A stretch of DNA of 64,000 bases from Hypericum androsaemum (lineage: Eukaryota; Streptophyta; Magnoliopsida; Malpighiales; Hypericaceae): assembly GCA_963995505.1 (NCBI GenBank), contig OZ023180.1, positions 15,886,689 through 15,950,688 on the forward strand. Direction: 5' to 3'. How positions within the stretch are numbered: position 1 is the stretch's first letter; every line of letters begins with the position of its first letter. The position numbers and the translations under genes were made by a program. Of the stretch, positions 12,000 to 24,599 are shown piece by piece. The notes beneath the pieces were generated by a model that searched no databases, was not told where the DNA came from, and saw nothing but the letters and a program-made list of their open reading frames with translations.

Positions 12000-13030
12000 A
12001 CCTAGAAAATTGCCTACAAGAATATGCGACATTCTTCCAAGAGGTGAGATGGGATAGTTGGATATGAGCATCTTTTATTCCTTCCAGGCGAACAGATACG
12101 GCTTGGAGAGCTATATATGGAAGGCTACATACCCTTGATGTTCTTAGGCAGCATGGATATGTTGGGCCATCTATTTGTGTTTTATGCAGGGAAACGGAGG
12201 AGGGTATTGACCATGTTTTTGCAGGATGTTGTTTTGCAGGTCGAGTGTGGAATGCCATTTATTCAGTTTGCAGTAGGGTTTTTCATGGGGGGACGAGCTT
12301 GGTGGAGATTTGTGTTGATGCTATGACTGTGCATTATAGCCCTCAAGTACTAGCTTTATGACGGACAGCAATTATCGTGTGTATTTGGGCAATTTGGGCA
12401 GAGCGAAATGCCATAATATTTGATAACAAGGTGCGCAGTCGGAGTGTTGCGGTTATGCTTATTCAGGTAATGATTCCGAAAACAGGTAGGTTGTAGATAG
12501 GGCACATATTTAATTCACAAGATGAGCTACTAATATTGAGTGCCCTGAATGCTACAAGGAGACCAGGGCGAGCGCAAAAAAATACGGAGGTAAGATGGCA
12601 TTGTCCTTTGCTAGGATGGATGAAGTGTAATACAACTGGAAGTTCCAGAGGGACCCTTGGTATATCGACAATAGCTGGTATTTTTAGGAACTGTAGAAGA
12701 TTTGTGCACAGTTGCTTTGTGAGGAAGATGGGGATCTCGTATGCCTTTAAGATTGAGCTTTTTACAGCAATAGTAGCAGTAGAGGTGGCAAATGTGCTAG
12801 GGTGGCATCGTCTGTGGCTGGAAACTGACTTTGTATATGTGTATTCTTTATTTCAAGAATGGAGTTTGGAGGTGCCTCAGAAATTCAAGAGTGGATGGCT
12901 GCACACGCTGGATAGGTTGTTGCATATGGAGTTTAGAATCTCACATATATTCCTAAAAGAGAACGCTACGGCCGATGCTCTATCAAAATTGACGTTGATC
13001 CGGGCGAGCCTAATCCAACGATCTGTCTGA
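12000..13030 (+). pseudogene. LINE ORF2 3' end: zf-RVT and RNase H
   Basis: Plus-strand DNA from about 12130 to 12490 encodes a zf-RVT region in two frames (phrases CVLCREAEEGIDHVFAGC and WAIWAERNAIIFDN). A frame at 12536-13030 (164 codons) then encodes an RNase H-like domain with GWMKCNTTGSSRG and a closing phrase KENATADALSKL, where D and the A-D-A-L-S-K ending match the RVT_3 family. The reverse transcriptase itself is missing and the zf-RVT part is frameshifted, so this is a 5'-truncated dead copy. Confidence 0.8.
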
Positions 13031-14660
13031 GACTCCCTCTAATCCGACTCGTCCTCTCACAGATTCGTCTTCTCCACCTTTTATTTGAGAGACAAACATG
13101 TGACTCATAACAGGAATCACTTGAAATCGAGTTTACGAGGATCGAACAGTATTAGTGACTTACCCTCCTCGTACAGCGATTCTCTGATGGTCACGTCCTC
13201 TCTTGGCACCTCCTTCTGAGTCGGATTTTGTTCCTCACCTTCACAGAGAGAGGAAATCCGTGGGTGTTATTTAGGCTGCCATGATGGACGGCCTATATGC
13301 CTATTTATATAGATTTTTAGGCTAAAAACCTTAATTACCCTAATTATGGAAAATTACCCTTTGCTCCCCCAACTCTTATAAAGTTCTCACTTTAATTTTC
13401 TGATTCTTACAATGTGATTTACCCTTTTTTGACTAATTATCTTGTAGTTCAAAACTATCTTCCATATATTTTTCTGCTTGACATTTAGATGACAAGTTTT
13501 TTTTTGGTTGACTATTAAATTAAATTTTTAACGTTTTTTATTTTTTTTATAATATACCCCCAACTCTTATAAAATAAAGATTGAAATTTTGAGTTTGGTA
13601 TAATCTGTAGAAAAAACAAATTGATCTTGGTAAGACAACGACAAATTTAGAATATATAAAATATCACCTAATAAATACTTCAACACATATTTAAGCAAGC
13701 GTATAATAAAATTTTCATTAACCCTTGGAAGGATCAATGCAAGGCCAACTTCTTTTATATTTTCCTGAAAGGTAAGGCCGTATTGTTGTGAAAGAAGTTA
13801 TTTTAGTGCAATTGTGGACTTTTTGACTAAGTTAGTAGACAAAAAAAATTGTATATTAAAATTTAAACATTTATCAGTTGGATAAGTTACATCTCTCCCT
13901 TCATATACGGAAAAAGGTTTCAGGTGTTGCCTATATCTTCCCACCACTCCTATATCTTCTTACAAACAAATACTAAGCCCCAACCTTCTTGAAACTTTTT
14001 TTGAGAAATAACGTTATCGATTTTATTCGTAGAAGGTTCACATAGGAAAATCATGATACCAAAGATTACATGTAGTATCTAATTGGGAGGAGATTGCCTC
14101 GATCGAGTCATTGTTGTTATCCAATCATTCAACTCATGTTTACGCAAGTATATAATAAAATACTACCTAAACCCTCTGAAGGATGAATGAAGGAAACACA
14201 GTACAACTCTCATCCTATCATATCGTGCCGGACAATCAGATGGTAATACTAACTATTTTTTAAAACGGTATATATATTTTATTGTATAGGCAAAAGAGTA
14301 CATACAAGTGTTCAATTCGAATTCTCTCTAACGAGATTGCAATCGCATACTTCGTTAAAACTCTAGCGTATTAAATTAGTTAGAATAACAATAGTAGGAA
14401 AAGAGTGCCCGAGTTAGCTACTAAAGCACCACTCAACACTCCACGTTACACAGTCTCGCCTCAAGAGTTTACTAACTACTTAAAATTTAGATTTTCATGA
14501 ATATAAATAAGTGTTTCTCCCCTCGCTGATTCATATTTCTGGTTTCATCCTAGAATTCAGATTGGAACTGGATCACAAGAACTCCGCCAACACATATCAT
14601 TCATATTTCTGGTTTCATCCTTGAATTTAGTTTTGAGAAATATGCCGAAACACTCATCTT
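13031..14660. other. AT-rich intergenic DNA
   Basis: No gene is seen. The phrase CCCCAACTCTTATAAA occurs twice (about 13365 and 13556). A T-run followed by LINE-tail-like sequence lies near 13995-14120. A 30-bp phrase beginning CATTCATATTTCTGG is repeated near 14530 and 14601. Confidence 0.4.
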
Positions 14661-14663
14661 GTC

Positions 14664-14984
14664 CTAGTGTAATAGCGAAATAGATCGACGTAAATCATAC
14701 GCCCTTGGTGCACTTGTTTTACCAAATCGCTCTTTAAGGTCGATCCAAACTTCATGTGCCGACTTTGCATAGCGTACACTGCTCCTAACTTTTTTGTCAA
14801 TTGCTATGGCTAGCCATCCCTTAACTATTGTATCGCAGCGTAGCCAGCTGTTGTAATCTCCTGCAGTCGTCTCCGGCTTTGGGATGCTACCATTGACGAA
14901 CCCGAGTTTGTTCTTGGCCAACAGAAAATTGGTCATCTCTCTAACCCAATCTCCATAATTCCTCTCATTAAGAGGCTCGCTCAT
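14664..14984 (-). pseudogene. Copia gag N-terminal fragment
   Basis: A minus-strand frame of 106 codons begins MSEPLNERNYGDWVREM and continues with the segments LAKNKLGFVNGSIPKP and AHEVWIDLKERFGKTS. This is the usual start of plant copia gag proteins (Retrotran_gag_3/UBN2 type). The frame stops after about 106 residues and no protease, integrase or RT follows, so only the 5' part of the element survives. The primer-binding site lies about 150 bp upstream. Confidence 0.8.
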
Positions 14985-15130
14985 GTTGAGTTACCTTGGG
15001 ATCGGATGGGTGAAGAAAGTATGGCGAGGTCATGTCCGTCGCCGATGAGCTTTCGTTTTTTACCATCTTGGTGGGGTTTTGTTTGGGCGGCGGGTGGCTT
15101 ATTTTTGTGTAGGGTTAATAGCAGAAACAT

Positions 15131-15142
15131 GCTTTGATACCA
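15131..15142 (-). other. Copia primer-binding site (initiator Met tRNA)
   Basis: On the minus strand the sequence is TGGTATCAAAGC, one base from the standard plant copia primer site TGGTATCAGAGC, which pairs with the 3' end of initiator methionine tRNA. It sits directly next to an LTR end (TTCTTCA) and upstream of the gag fragment. Confidence 0.8.
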
Positions 15143-15560
15143 TGAAGAAATTGAGCCACTTGTTTATTTCATTAACAGAGGCATACATATATAGGCGATA
15201 GCCACACATAACTTGCACTACAAGTTAGCTAACGAAGTGCTAGAAAACAGGAAAGAAGCAAATATAAATAAGGAACAGGAAGATATGTTCCGAAATCAGA
15301 TTAGGAAGACCCATAACAATCTTGATCTCCTACATCCAGCAACAAATCCAGCAAACCCGGTGACCCAGCGACAAAGCAACATACCCACCTAGAGATGAAC
15401 TACCGACAACCCTCATACAATAATAAGTTGCGGCTGTGGGCTTCAGTAAAAAACTCAGTCATTGAAGAAAAAATCAATGACAGAAAAACTAGCAACTCCC
15501 ATAATAACGCTTTCTCAACTCAAAATAAAACAGAAAAAGACACTACCCAAAAACCCCTAC
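15143..15560 (-). repeat. Probable 5' LTR of the copia fragment
   Basis: The LTR must begin at 15143 next to the primer site. Its far boundary is not certain because no second copy is in the window. A TATA-like run (ACATATATAGG) lies near 15186. A minus-strand open frame at 15557-15874 beyond it is not a recognisable protein. Confidence 0.5.
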
Positions 15561-15805
15561 ACACTTGAACGAAGCGATTCGATATAGAAAAACAGATCCT
15601 GAAATCGCACATCTGACGCCAAACCGGACCACATGGCCCACTCGCAAAACCTCCGATTAATGCTTTTAATCAGACCCCTAATGTCAAGCTGGCCACGAGG
15701 ACCAAATAATAGAGGCGAGAAGAGAAAACCAAAGCTTTTGAGAGAACTTTCCACGCACACACATATACTAATTCGGTGTCCTGTCTCTTGAGTAGCTTCA
15801 GTTTG

Positions 15806-16170
15806 GATAGTTGATTTTGTATTTTTACTTAATTTGGCTCTTGTTATGAAAATAAAACCACCAGTAATTGACATTTAGACTATGCCCGGGGTTAAGCTTG
15901 CAGTGATCAGGTTGTGGGGTAGGGTACTTGGTAGTGTGTGTTCAGGTTACGACTCACGTAACCGGCCACCTCCAATGGAGAGCATATGTATCCCTTAGGG
16001 CCAAGTAATAAAATTTCTACCGATTGAAAAAAAAAAGCACAATACAAATCCTCGCCTACGTACAATCTTCAACCTCCGCCAGGCCAAATATCATAAAACG
16101 TGAGAACTTGAGGAATGTCCATAATTTAATCTTTTTTATGTAAAAGTTTTGCTTATAAAAAAAACCAGGC
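15806..16170. repeat. Direct duplication, copy 1
   Basis: About 360 bp here recur at 16572-16930 with small changes. Landmarks in both are ACCGGCCACCTCCAATGGAG and CTTCAACCTCCGCCAGG. Two short indels distinguish the copies, including extra sequence near 16650 in copy 2. Confidence 0.85.
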
Positions 16171-16571
16171 CAGAGTTATTTCGGGACCATTTCTTCATTA
16201 AATATGGTCATAATATATCATTGGAAATCTCTGGATGTCTAGTTTCCAATGAATCAAACGGTTTGTAATTTAGAGTTTTCTAGAGAAAGATATTAGATTT
16301 TTAGTGAGATATGTTCATGAATTCTGAGAAGATAGAATAAGAGTTAATATGAAAGTTAAAGGTCATTGTATCATTTTCCTATAAATAGCAAGCTTCTTGA
16401 GGTTGTAAGGCAGGTGATTTAGAAGAAATAAAGTTATATTTTAGAGTAACTCATCATTTGAGTTGTTCTTCATTAGATTTGAATAACTTAGGTGGATGCC
16501 TAAGGTTGTTCGGCTCGTATGTTTGTTGTTCCTAGGGGATTGATCCTTTCTACCCTACTTTCTGCCATCAC
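16171..16571. repeat. Probable solo LTR between the duplicated blocks
   Basis: This 400-bp segment reads like an LTR. It has CCTATAAATAGC near 16379 (a TATA box), AATAAAG about 50 bases later, and an ending ..TTTCTGCCATCA. It has no internal partner, so it would be a solo LTR left by recombination. A target duplication could not be established. Confidence 0.4.
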
Positions 16572-16930
16572 GATAGTTTTGTATTTTTACTTAATTTGGC
16601 TCTCGTTATGAAAATAAAACCACCAGTAATTGACATTTAGACTATGCTTGAAAATAAACAAATTGCAACTCCGTACAATTTGCATGGGGTTAACTTGCAG
16701 TGATCAGGTTACGACTCATGTAACCGGCCACCTCCAATGGAGAGCATATGTATCCCTAAGGGTCAAGTAATAAAATTTCTACCGACTAAAAAAAAATGCA
16801 CAATACAAACCCTCCCCTATGTACAATCTTCAACCTCCGCCAGGCAAACTATCATAAAACGTGAGAACTTGCAGAATGTCCATGATTTAATCTTTTTGAT
16901 GTAAAAGTTTTGCTTATAAAACAAACCCGG
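16572..16930. repeat. Direct duplication, copy 2
   Basis: Second copy of the block at 15806-16170, same orientation, period about 766 bp. Confidence 0.85.
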
Positions 16931-18896
16931 GGCCTGAGTATACTTGCAATTTGCTAGTCGCTGCCATTCAGCCTGATCTCCTCGCTGCTGTTTGGATGGA
17001 AGCAATGGTATCCGACTCGATTCTCAACATAGGCGAGTGATTCATGTCAATATGGCATATAATTCTTTCATTTAAATAGAAGATTATAGGACATAAAACA
17101 CAGATAAAATAGCTAGCAGACACGAGCTGAAGCTAGTACTTCCTTGGGTACATCCGACACAACACATAACTGTCTCTAAAGTCACTGAGGCACTACTCTT
17201 TCAACCACCAGCTACCATGTTGCTCCGGAACGTTCTTATTCTTGTATCGCAAGCACTTAATACAGCAAGTCACCCCATCAACGACGATTACCCTCGACGC
17301 GCCCTTTTCGATGAGAAGCGCTTATCTCTTCCTGCAACCTTTTCGATGAGATAAGCGCTAACCAGTTGGTGATCTTCCATGTTTGGCTTCTCCGCTATCT
17401 TTTTTATGAAACGCAAGTTTTCTTTTGAAGGAAAGCAATTTACGGTTTGTTGTATGGGTTTAATTATAGGTGAAAGTCCATTTTAGTATGATATAGCTTG
17501 ATACAAAATATATTGTAGTTATAAATAATTGAATCAGAAACAGAAGTTTTTTTAATTTACACTCAAAAATTTGACATTTTTTATTGATAAATATACTTCC
17601 TAAATTATAAAACAAAAACAAAATTTAAAAAATAAATATTTTTTTAATTCGTCGATAATTCAATTTGAATTCGAATCGACTCACACAAATAATAATTCGT
17701 CTTCAAATTTTTTCTTGGACGAATCGAATGCGAATTCAGATATCCCGAATTCGTCAAATAAACTGGCGAACTAAATATGTGACCCAAATTCGTTGAATAC
17801 AAATTATATTTTTGATAATTTAAATTCGTTCGAATTTGGTCACCCTACCAAGGCCTGTGAATTGTATGTTTTCAAGCATTTAATATTTTTTTAAAGATAA
17901 ATATTTACACCAAATTACATTGGCCTAAATATTCGTCAAATCATGGTCCTCCTTTATTGACGTTGTTCTTGCGTCCATGTAGCCAACAGAAAAGATTTTA
18001 TGGAATGAGACAAAAAGCAAGAGAAGGTTCCGGGCTAATCAATCGAGGAAGAATTAATCGACTGAAATTGGACCAAGTTTTCTGAAATATGATTTATTTA
18101 AGTCATGGTTTTCTATTCAAGTATTAAGAATGTAAGATAATATTTAGATATCATTCTTAAAATGAACCCGATGGTATTCAAGTATTAAGTCATGGTTTTT
18201 GAGGTAGTTGGATTCACTTTAGAAATTTTTAGGTTCAAGTCTCACGAATATGAAATATATTATTGGGAAAACTATCCCAAAAATAGGATACATCAATAAT
18301 CGAATTTGAATATAAGAATTTATGCCAAAAAAATCCTTCATGTGTGATAATTCGTTGCACTATCTCCATCGCTGTTGATTTGGTGATATTATTTTTTGAC
18401 TTCATGGACACGGTCTTTGAGTCCAAGTTAGACAGAATTTTATTGTCTCTACTAAATTTTAATTAGGATTCAAACACAACCCTTCTAACTATCAAAATCG
18501 GACCATCATAGACTAAACAAGGTCAAATGGTTTTCCAACTCCAAAATAGTTAAAAAGGTCAAATAGTTCAAAAAGGAAATAGAGACGGCAAGTCGGAAAA
18601 TATGGATCTTGCGAATATAGATTCAAATATGTTTATTTGGGACTAGATACATAATTGAAGAATCCTTAATTTTAACGCCTAAATTTGATCTGTAAGATCT
18701 TGACAAGATTCAAACTCAATTGATCTAGAATCACGAATTTTAACTCTCATATAATATCTATATCCGATCAAAAGTCACGTAATGATCGGATCCAAATTTA
18801 TATCTGGATCCACATTTAAAGCAAACACGACGGGAAGTAGAACGCAAAAAGATGTGAGGCCTCACCTTGAACATGCAATGGGGGGATTCCAGGCGC
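16931..18896. other. AT-rich intergenic DNA
   Basis: No gene is supported. A 25-base phrase beginning CCTTTTCGATGAGA is repeated near 17301 and 17337. The 200 bases from 17650 to 17850 are unusually dense in ATTCG and its complement CGAAT. The short open frames here have no protein-like features. Confidence 0.4.
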
Positions 18897-19787
18897 TTAA
18901 CGTGGGGGAGTACTTTCAAGCATCTTCACGACCACCTCCCACGTGCGATTGCACCACAGCGCCTCCGTTCCATATCCAAGGTCAACCTGAAAGGCAACAA
19001 GCGACGACAGGTCCCTGACGACGGCTCGCTCTACTGGTAACCAAATCAGAATCAGGTTCTCAAGGGCCGGGCAATCTAGCTCCAAGTCCAGGCCAAGCCC
19101 ATGTTCCCACGGCTGCATGGGACCCAACTCTAAGATTTTCAGCCCCGGCGAACAGATCCTCAACTCCCTCGCATCACACCTGCCCGAAAGCCTAAACTCC
19201 TCGAGGCTAGGGCACCATGAGACCAAATCGGAAGCCAACGATCCCGGGAGGTAAACGGAGGTGAGCCTCAGGGATCGGAGGGAGGGGAGATGTACCGGGA
19301 AGGCGGGGAGGGTGAAGTGGCAGCGCTCCAGGGAGAGGGACTCGAGTGGGCTGGCGGCACTACGGATGGCGGAGAAGGGGAACTCGTAGCACATGCGCAA
19401 GGGGTCCAAACGGGAGAGCTCCACAGTGAGGTGGCGTACCCCAGCTTTGACGACATGGATGATCCAGGAGTTAAGGGAGGGGCTGGCACATGGGCGGAAG
19501 GGGAATTCAAGCAAGCGGAAAGAATTGAGCGGCGATGAGTGATCGCGGAGAAGGAGTACCTTGTCCACAAAGAGGCAGTATGACATGACTTTAGTCGACC
19601 GAGTGTTGAAACTTGTGAACTCGAAGGTCAGGGATGGGGACCGAGCCCATAGTTGGCGAAACCGACGCGAGACCATGGAGGTGAATACGACGGCTAAGGT
19701 TAGGAGGAATGTGAAGATGTGTAGGATGACCTCCAAGGGGAGGTCCTCGAAGGTGGTACGACTGTCTTTTGCTTGGGGAGAGTCCAT
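18897..19787 (-). CDS. F-box/LRR protein
   Basis: A single uninterrupted minus-strand frame encodes 296 residues. The F-box lies near the N-terminus (about residues 14-55: EDLPLEVILHIFTFLL through RQLWARSPSL). Leucine-rich repeats follow, for example SLRSLRLTSVYLPG, CPSLEEFRLSG and SPGLKILELG. F-box proteins link a target to the SKP1-cullin E3 ubiquitin ligase; the target here is unknown. The gene is more GC-rich than the surroundings. A TATA-like TTATAAAAT lies about 80 bp upstream of the ATG on the minus strand. The protein is shorter than many plant F-box/LRR proteins and stops right after an LRR-like segment without an FBD domain, so C-terminal truncation is possible. No internal stop or frameshift is seen. 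Confidence 0.75.
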   Translation of the reverse strand: MDSPQAKDSRTTFEDLPLEVILHIFTFLLTLAVVFTSMVSRRFRQLWARSPSLTFEFTSFNTRSTKVMSYCLFVDKVLLLRDHSSPLNSFRLLEFPFRPCASPSLNSWIIHVVKAGVRHLTVELSRLDPLRMCYEFPFSAIRSAASPLESLSLERCHFTLPAFPVHLPSLRSLRLTSVYLPGSLASDLVSWCPSLEEFRLSGRCDARELRICSPGLKILELGPMQPWEHGLGLDLELDCPALENLILIWLPVERAVVRDLSSLVAFQVDLGYGTEALWCNRTWEVVVKMLESTPPR

Positions 19788-19988
19788 AACTTGTCTTTTG
19801 GGTCGAGTTTCTGGGAATTTTGCCTTCTAATCAGTTAGACTGCCTCTATTTGGGTTAGTGATTTTATAAGCTATAATATTTAGTGAATTTAATTTTGTTA
19901 CCATTTAGATAAACTTAATTTATTGCTCTTTCGAGAGAAATAAATTAATTCTTGGGTTTTAGTTACCTTATTTTGAAATATGAAACGC

Positions 19989-20010
19989 TCTCTCTCTCTC
20001 TCTCTCTCGA
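19989..20010. repeat. (CT)n microsatellite
   Basis: About eleven uninterrupted CT units lie just upstream of the LINE-derived frame that starts at 20042. Confidence 0.9.
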
Positions 20011-20041
20011 CAAAAAGAGCAACTAGGATTTTTGTACGGTT

Positions 20042-23000
20042 TTGGCACCACTGCGGGCCTCCCACACCAGCGGGCTCATGCCTCAGCCGCCGTCGGCCTC
20101 GGGGATGATGTCCCCTCTCTCCTCTCTGTCATTCGTAGCTAACCAGACTGAAGCGGACACGTTTCTGCCCTCTGGTTCTTTTTTGCCTAGCCCCGGGGCT
20201 ACGGCTTCCATGCTAGCCGCCATAGGATTCGCTTCCACGACTTCTATGGTGGCATCACTGGGGCTCACTCGGGCCCGCAGAGATGGAGGCGGTGGTACAT
20301 TGACGATGCCTTATGCTCAAGCCCCATATATGCTGGGGTTCGAAAACCCTATCCTACGTCTTCTCTATCAAGCTTGTGAGTCTCTTGCTCACAGGCACAA
20401 TTACCCTTCATTGGCATCGTATAAGGGGGTGGTGGAGGCCGCTGACTTGGCCGGGGGTTGTGACCAAGATCTTAACTTCGGGGGTGTTAAAGAAGGGGCA
20501 CATGCACACGTGGATGCACACGAGGTTGCCTCCCACACAGCCGAGAAGGATGTCAAGGTTGCTAAGAACCCTAAGGCAACGCAATCACAAGTCCCATCGA
20601 AAAATGGTGCAACATCCTATGTGGATCATATTCGCGGCTCATTTGAGGGCTGGACATGTATGGGTAATTTCATTCAACCTATATTTGAGAATGATCAAGC
20701 TATGGTTGTATTAAGCTCATCATGTTTTTTAGTTTATGAGAAGTTTGGTGATCGTGCATTAATTGGGCGTTTGATTATGCTAAAAGTCTCTAAGCCATGC
20801 TCCTCCTATGATCTACGTAATACAGTTATGAAGTGTTGGAAGATTCAGAGCTGCGTGATGATTCCTCTTGGCTTAGGGTACTACGAGTTCCACTTTTTTT
20901 CTGACCATAATAGGAATTTAGTTTGGACCTCTTCGGCTTGGAAACTCCCTCATGGTGTAGAGCACATAGCCACAGTTATTGTATTCAAATTGGTAGCATC
21001 AATTGGTACGCCTATTTATTTTGGACTCGAGTGCGCTAAACAAGTTTAATGAAGCCATTGTGTGAGTCTTTGTAGAGGTTGATATGTCCAAGCCATTACG
21101 AGAAAAGATCTTGTTGAAATTAGCAAGTGGAAGTTGTATGGTGGATGTGGTTTATGAAGATCCTCTGAACCTTTGTGATCATTGCAAAGTCATGGTCATT
21201 TGAGTGTTTCTTGCAGGAAGCTACACCCAAGAGTGAGTGATAAGAAGCTGTTAAATGAAGTAAACTCACCAAGGGGAAGCAATCTAAGCAAGATCGGCTC
21301 AGCTTAGTAGTCTAGCTCGAGGTAAGCGTGTATGGCAGGAAAATCATATTGCAAGCTCTAATCTGAATCCTAGTAGGAAGGAAGTTAGTGCTTCTACTAT
21401 TGTGTCCACCTCGAATGCCTTTGATGTATTATTGGAGGATGGGGAGATAGAAGAGGAGGCAGAGAGAATGCATGATTCAGATCAGTCCTTTACAATCTGG
21501 CCTCACCAATTGTCTCTCAGGGGGAGGTTGCGAGGCAAACTTTAGCTTCAACTCAGGAGATGCAAGTTGGAGATGTGATCCCTCAAGCTTTCATTGGTGT
21601 TGCTCCTTATGATTCTAATGATGCATATACCCTTTCTTCGCATGAGATAGGTGTCCCCACTTCTAATGCTTTTCAGGTTTTAGGCGAGGATGAAGTTGAA
21701 GTTGGGGAGTCGGTTGAGACAGCGTCGGAGATGCCATTTTCATTGCTGTCTCCAAATAACTCAGATGTGATTCCGGGTACTTTAGCTAAGGTGCACGAAT
21801 GTGAGGAGGTGAGCTCTCATGCTTTACCTTATTTTGATCACAACAATGAAGCGCTTGCGAAGAATTTGAGCCATGATGTTGATCTTGGAATTGATAATCC
21901 TCTTATGTTGGCAGCTATGAATATGGAAAGTGTTGATATATCAACTGCTAATTTTGTGATCACTGACTTTAGGAAGAAATAGCTACTAACAATGCTTTTT
22001 CGAGTGATGAGGTGGCTAAGGTACTTGAACAGCAAGCGAACAGATTATTTAATGGGTATGCCCATGATGATTCTAACATATCTGATAGGGACAGCTCTCT
22101 TGGTTCTTTAGAGAGATTGGAAGATAGTGACATGCATGGGCATGGTTTAGCACTGACCTACTCGGGTGAGTTTTTGCCATGTCTTTTGAGCACTAAAGCT
22201 GACGTTCTTGAGCAGCTAGCAGATGGAGTATCAAGTCTGTATGTTTGGCATACTTATGGCTCGCTTTTGGGCATGAAAGTTGCGGGTTTGCTAGCTTTGA
22301 CTGTCAGGAAGCAAGTTTGAGATCTGGGCTCCGATGGAGGCTATTAAGAGATTTTGGACTTGAGTACGGGCATATCCAAGCGATGGGATGATATGGAGGA
22401 TGATGTTTCTCCTTTCCTGGCCCAACAGAAGCGGGACATCCCAACTCTGCAAGCCTTAGCCCATAAGCAGAAGACGGCCCAACAGAAGCAAACTGCGGGC
22501 TCAAGCAAACAAAATTCTGGTCTAAAGCCAGGCTTTTGAGGTTCCAAACCCATGAGTAAGGGCCTGATTGGTGTGAGGCCTCTTTCACCTTCGGATTGGG
22601 CTAAGGCGAGCTTCTCTTGCCCTCCCATGCCTATCTTGAGCCATGAGGATTTTGGGATCAAAGTGGTTACAGGATCACATAGCCCGGCTGTTGATTTAAT
22701 GGCCAAATTTGTAGACGGGAAGCTCGAGTTGGAGGAGGAGTGCATTAATAATCTTTCTTTAGCAGATCCACCTACCAGAAACATGTGTTCCAAGTCGAAG
22801 AAGTTGTCTTTTCTAGTTGGAAAGTGCTAGCTACCTGATTTGGCAGTTTTTACCCTTGACTACTTGACCCGTGAGCTAGCTCGGCTGGAGTTCCTTGTTA
22901 TGGCAGCACGTTTAGCTAGCCTTTAGTTTTGCCTGTTTAGGCTTTGGAGTGTTTTAGTAGCTTTAGGACCTTTCTTTTTCTTTGTCTCGCTTCCCACCTC

Positions 23001-23050
23001 CTGATGTATTTTCTTTTTTGGTAATCAAGTTTTGACATTTAGTCAAAAAA
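20042..23050 (+). pseudogene. ORF1-only LINE copy (DUF4283, zinc knuckle)
   Basis: The frame at 20042-21049 (335 codons) has a Pro/Ser-rich N-terminus and then a DUF4283 domain. Landmarks are YEKFGDRALIGRLIMLK, SCVMIPLGLGYYEFHF and TSSAWKLPHG. A frame change near 21050 leads into a zinc-knuckle-like CDHCK...HGH...C stretch around 21175-21215. Further ORF1-type C-terminal pieces lie at 21560-21982, 22012-22320 and 22552-22830. After 22830 comes only untranslated DNA ending TTTAGTCAAAAAATTG near 23050, a plausible LINE 3' end. No endonuclease or RT domain is found, so ORF2 was deleted, or the element was a non-autonomous form. Several stops make it non-coding now. Confidence 0.65.
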
Positions 23051-24599
23051 TTGTAAACAGAAGCGGACCTACCATATTTGGACCTACAATTGTTATCATT
23101 CTGGTTCATTAATTTTTTTGATGGATTGAGACTTTAGACTCCTTGAGGATGGAGGTGTTTCATTATTTCCTTTTGTCCAAAATCATATAGGTCAGTTAGA
23201 ATGTCCAAAGAACCTATAAAATCTAATCTCTACTGACCCCACAGGTCAGAAAATCGTGATGGACGATCATTGGCCTGCAGGCTTATGAACCTCCAGCCTA
23301 CGAATATATCCTAAGCTGATCCCACAAGTCTGATAGTCGTGAGGGACAGTCACCAAACAATAGGTCATTAGAACCGCCATCTTAGCCCTCCGTTCTCAAG
23401 CTGACCTTAGCACAAGTAGTCATGAGAACAAGCATATTAACCCACATACTAAACTGTATGTAGTTATAGCTGCGTGCCTCTGTAAAAATTCCTGCCACTA
23501 AAAAATCCAGTGGGACAAAATTGGCAACAGAGAAAAAGAGCACAAAAATGACGTTAAAACTGCAATTCCTATGAAAATCACAAAAAAGGTAGCAATGATA
23601 ATGCCTCCCCACATGTGGCAAGATAAAAGCTGACGCATTTCACCACCATTTATCCTCATCAAAAATGGCCACCGTCCTCCCGCAACTTACTCAAAAAGGA
23701 GAGACAACCAAGTACTCATAGGATACCCCAATTGCCCGGAGCTTATAAGCACCTCATGAACAAAAATTTGGAGATAGTAGTCTCCACCTTCGGCTCAAAA
23801 ATTACTCACACAAGGTCGCTCGTCAATCCTTGAGTCCACCTAACTAGGGAGACCACAAGTTTAAACAAATGAGGGTATAGAGGCTCCGCATTCCTATAAC
23901 TTACAACCGGGGTAAGATTCCTACTACGTGCAGGTTTTGCCTTAAGACGAGGAAATAAAAAAATTTGGGGGGGTCAAAGTTGTCAAAAGAGTGCCAGAAC
24001 TTGACCTAAACAACTAATTCTAGACCTAAGCATGCAAGTTCCTATGTGGAACTCCCACCCACACTTGAATGACACATTGTCCTCAATGTGGGAAGAGCTA
24101 GGAAAATAAATTGACAATGAAAATGCATGACTTTTATGACCTCTGTGGTCAACAAAGTCTCAAAAAATTCAATCAAAAGCACACATAATAACCTCCATGT
24201 TCACAACGAATACAATGATTGACGACCAAAAATGCAACGACAATATGATCATGACTAAGGAGGAGAGATAGGGGACATCCCAGCTTTGACAGGTCTGGGT
24301 TAGGGAACATGGTGGGAGTGAGCAGAGTTGCTCCCCTGCATCTGCCGCTGCTCGGTGGCGATGCCACCGCCTGACTGATTTTGGATATTCCCCGCCTTTG
24401 CTCAAGCTCATCTTTCGGCTGTTGATGACGTTGGTTAATCATCAACATAAAATTACTTGATTACCAAACTTAGGCGACCACCAGGGTGAGGGTCTTCTGC
24501 TACCTACAAAAGAAAAAGCAAAACATAATAGTGCTCATTTAGGGTCTTTAGCTTGATGTTTTCTTTCTTTTATTTTGTCACTGACCATTGTTGGAGGCT

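Noticed and set aside
18225..18245. tRNA-like GGTTCAAGTCTCACG box
   Set aside because: No matching acceptor stem, D-arm or anticodon arm can be built around it; no tRNA gene is supported anywhere in the window.
19290..19538. Gly/Glu-rich plus-strand frame
   Set aside because: It is antisense to the F-box gene, whose own codon pattern and motifs are clear.
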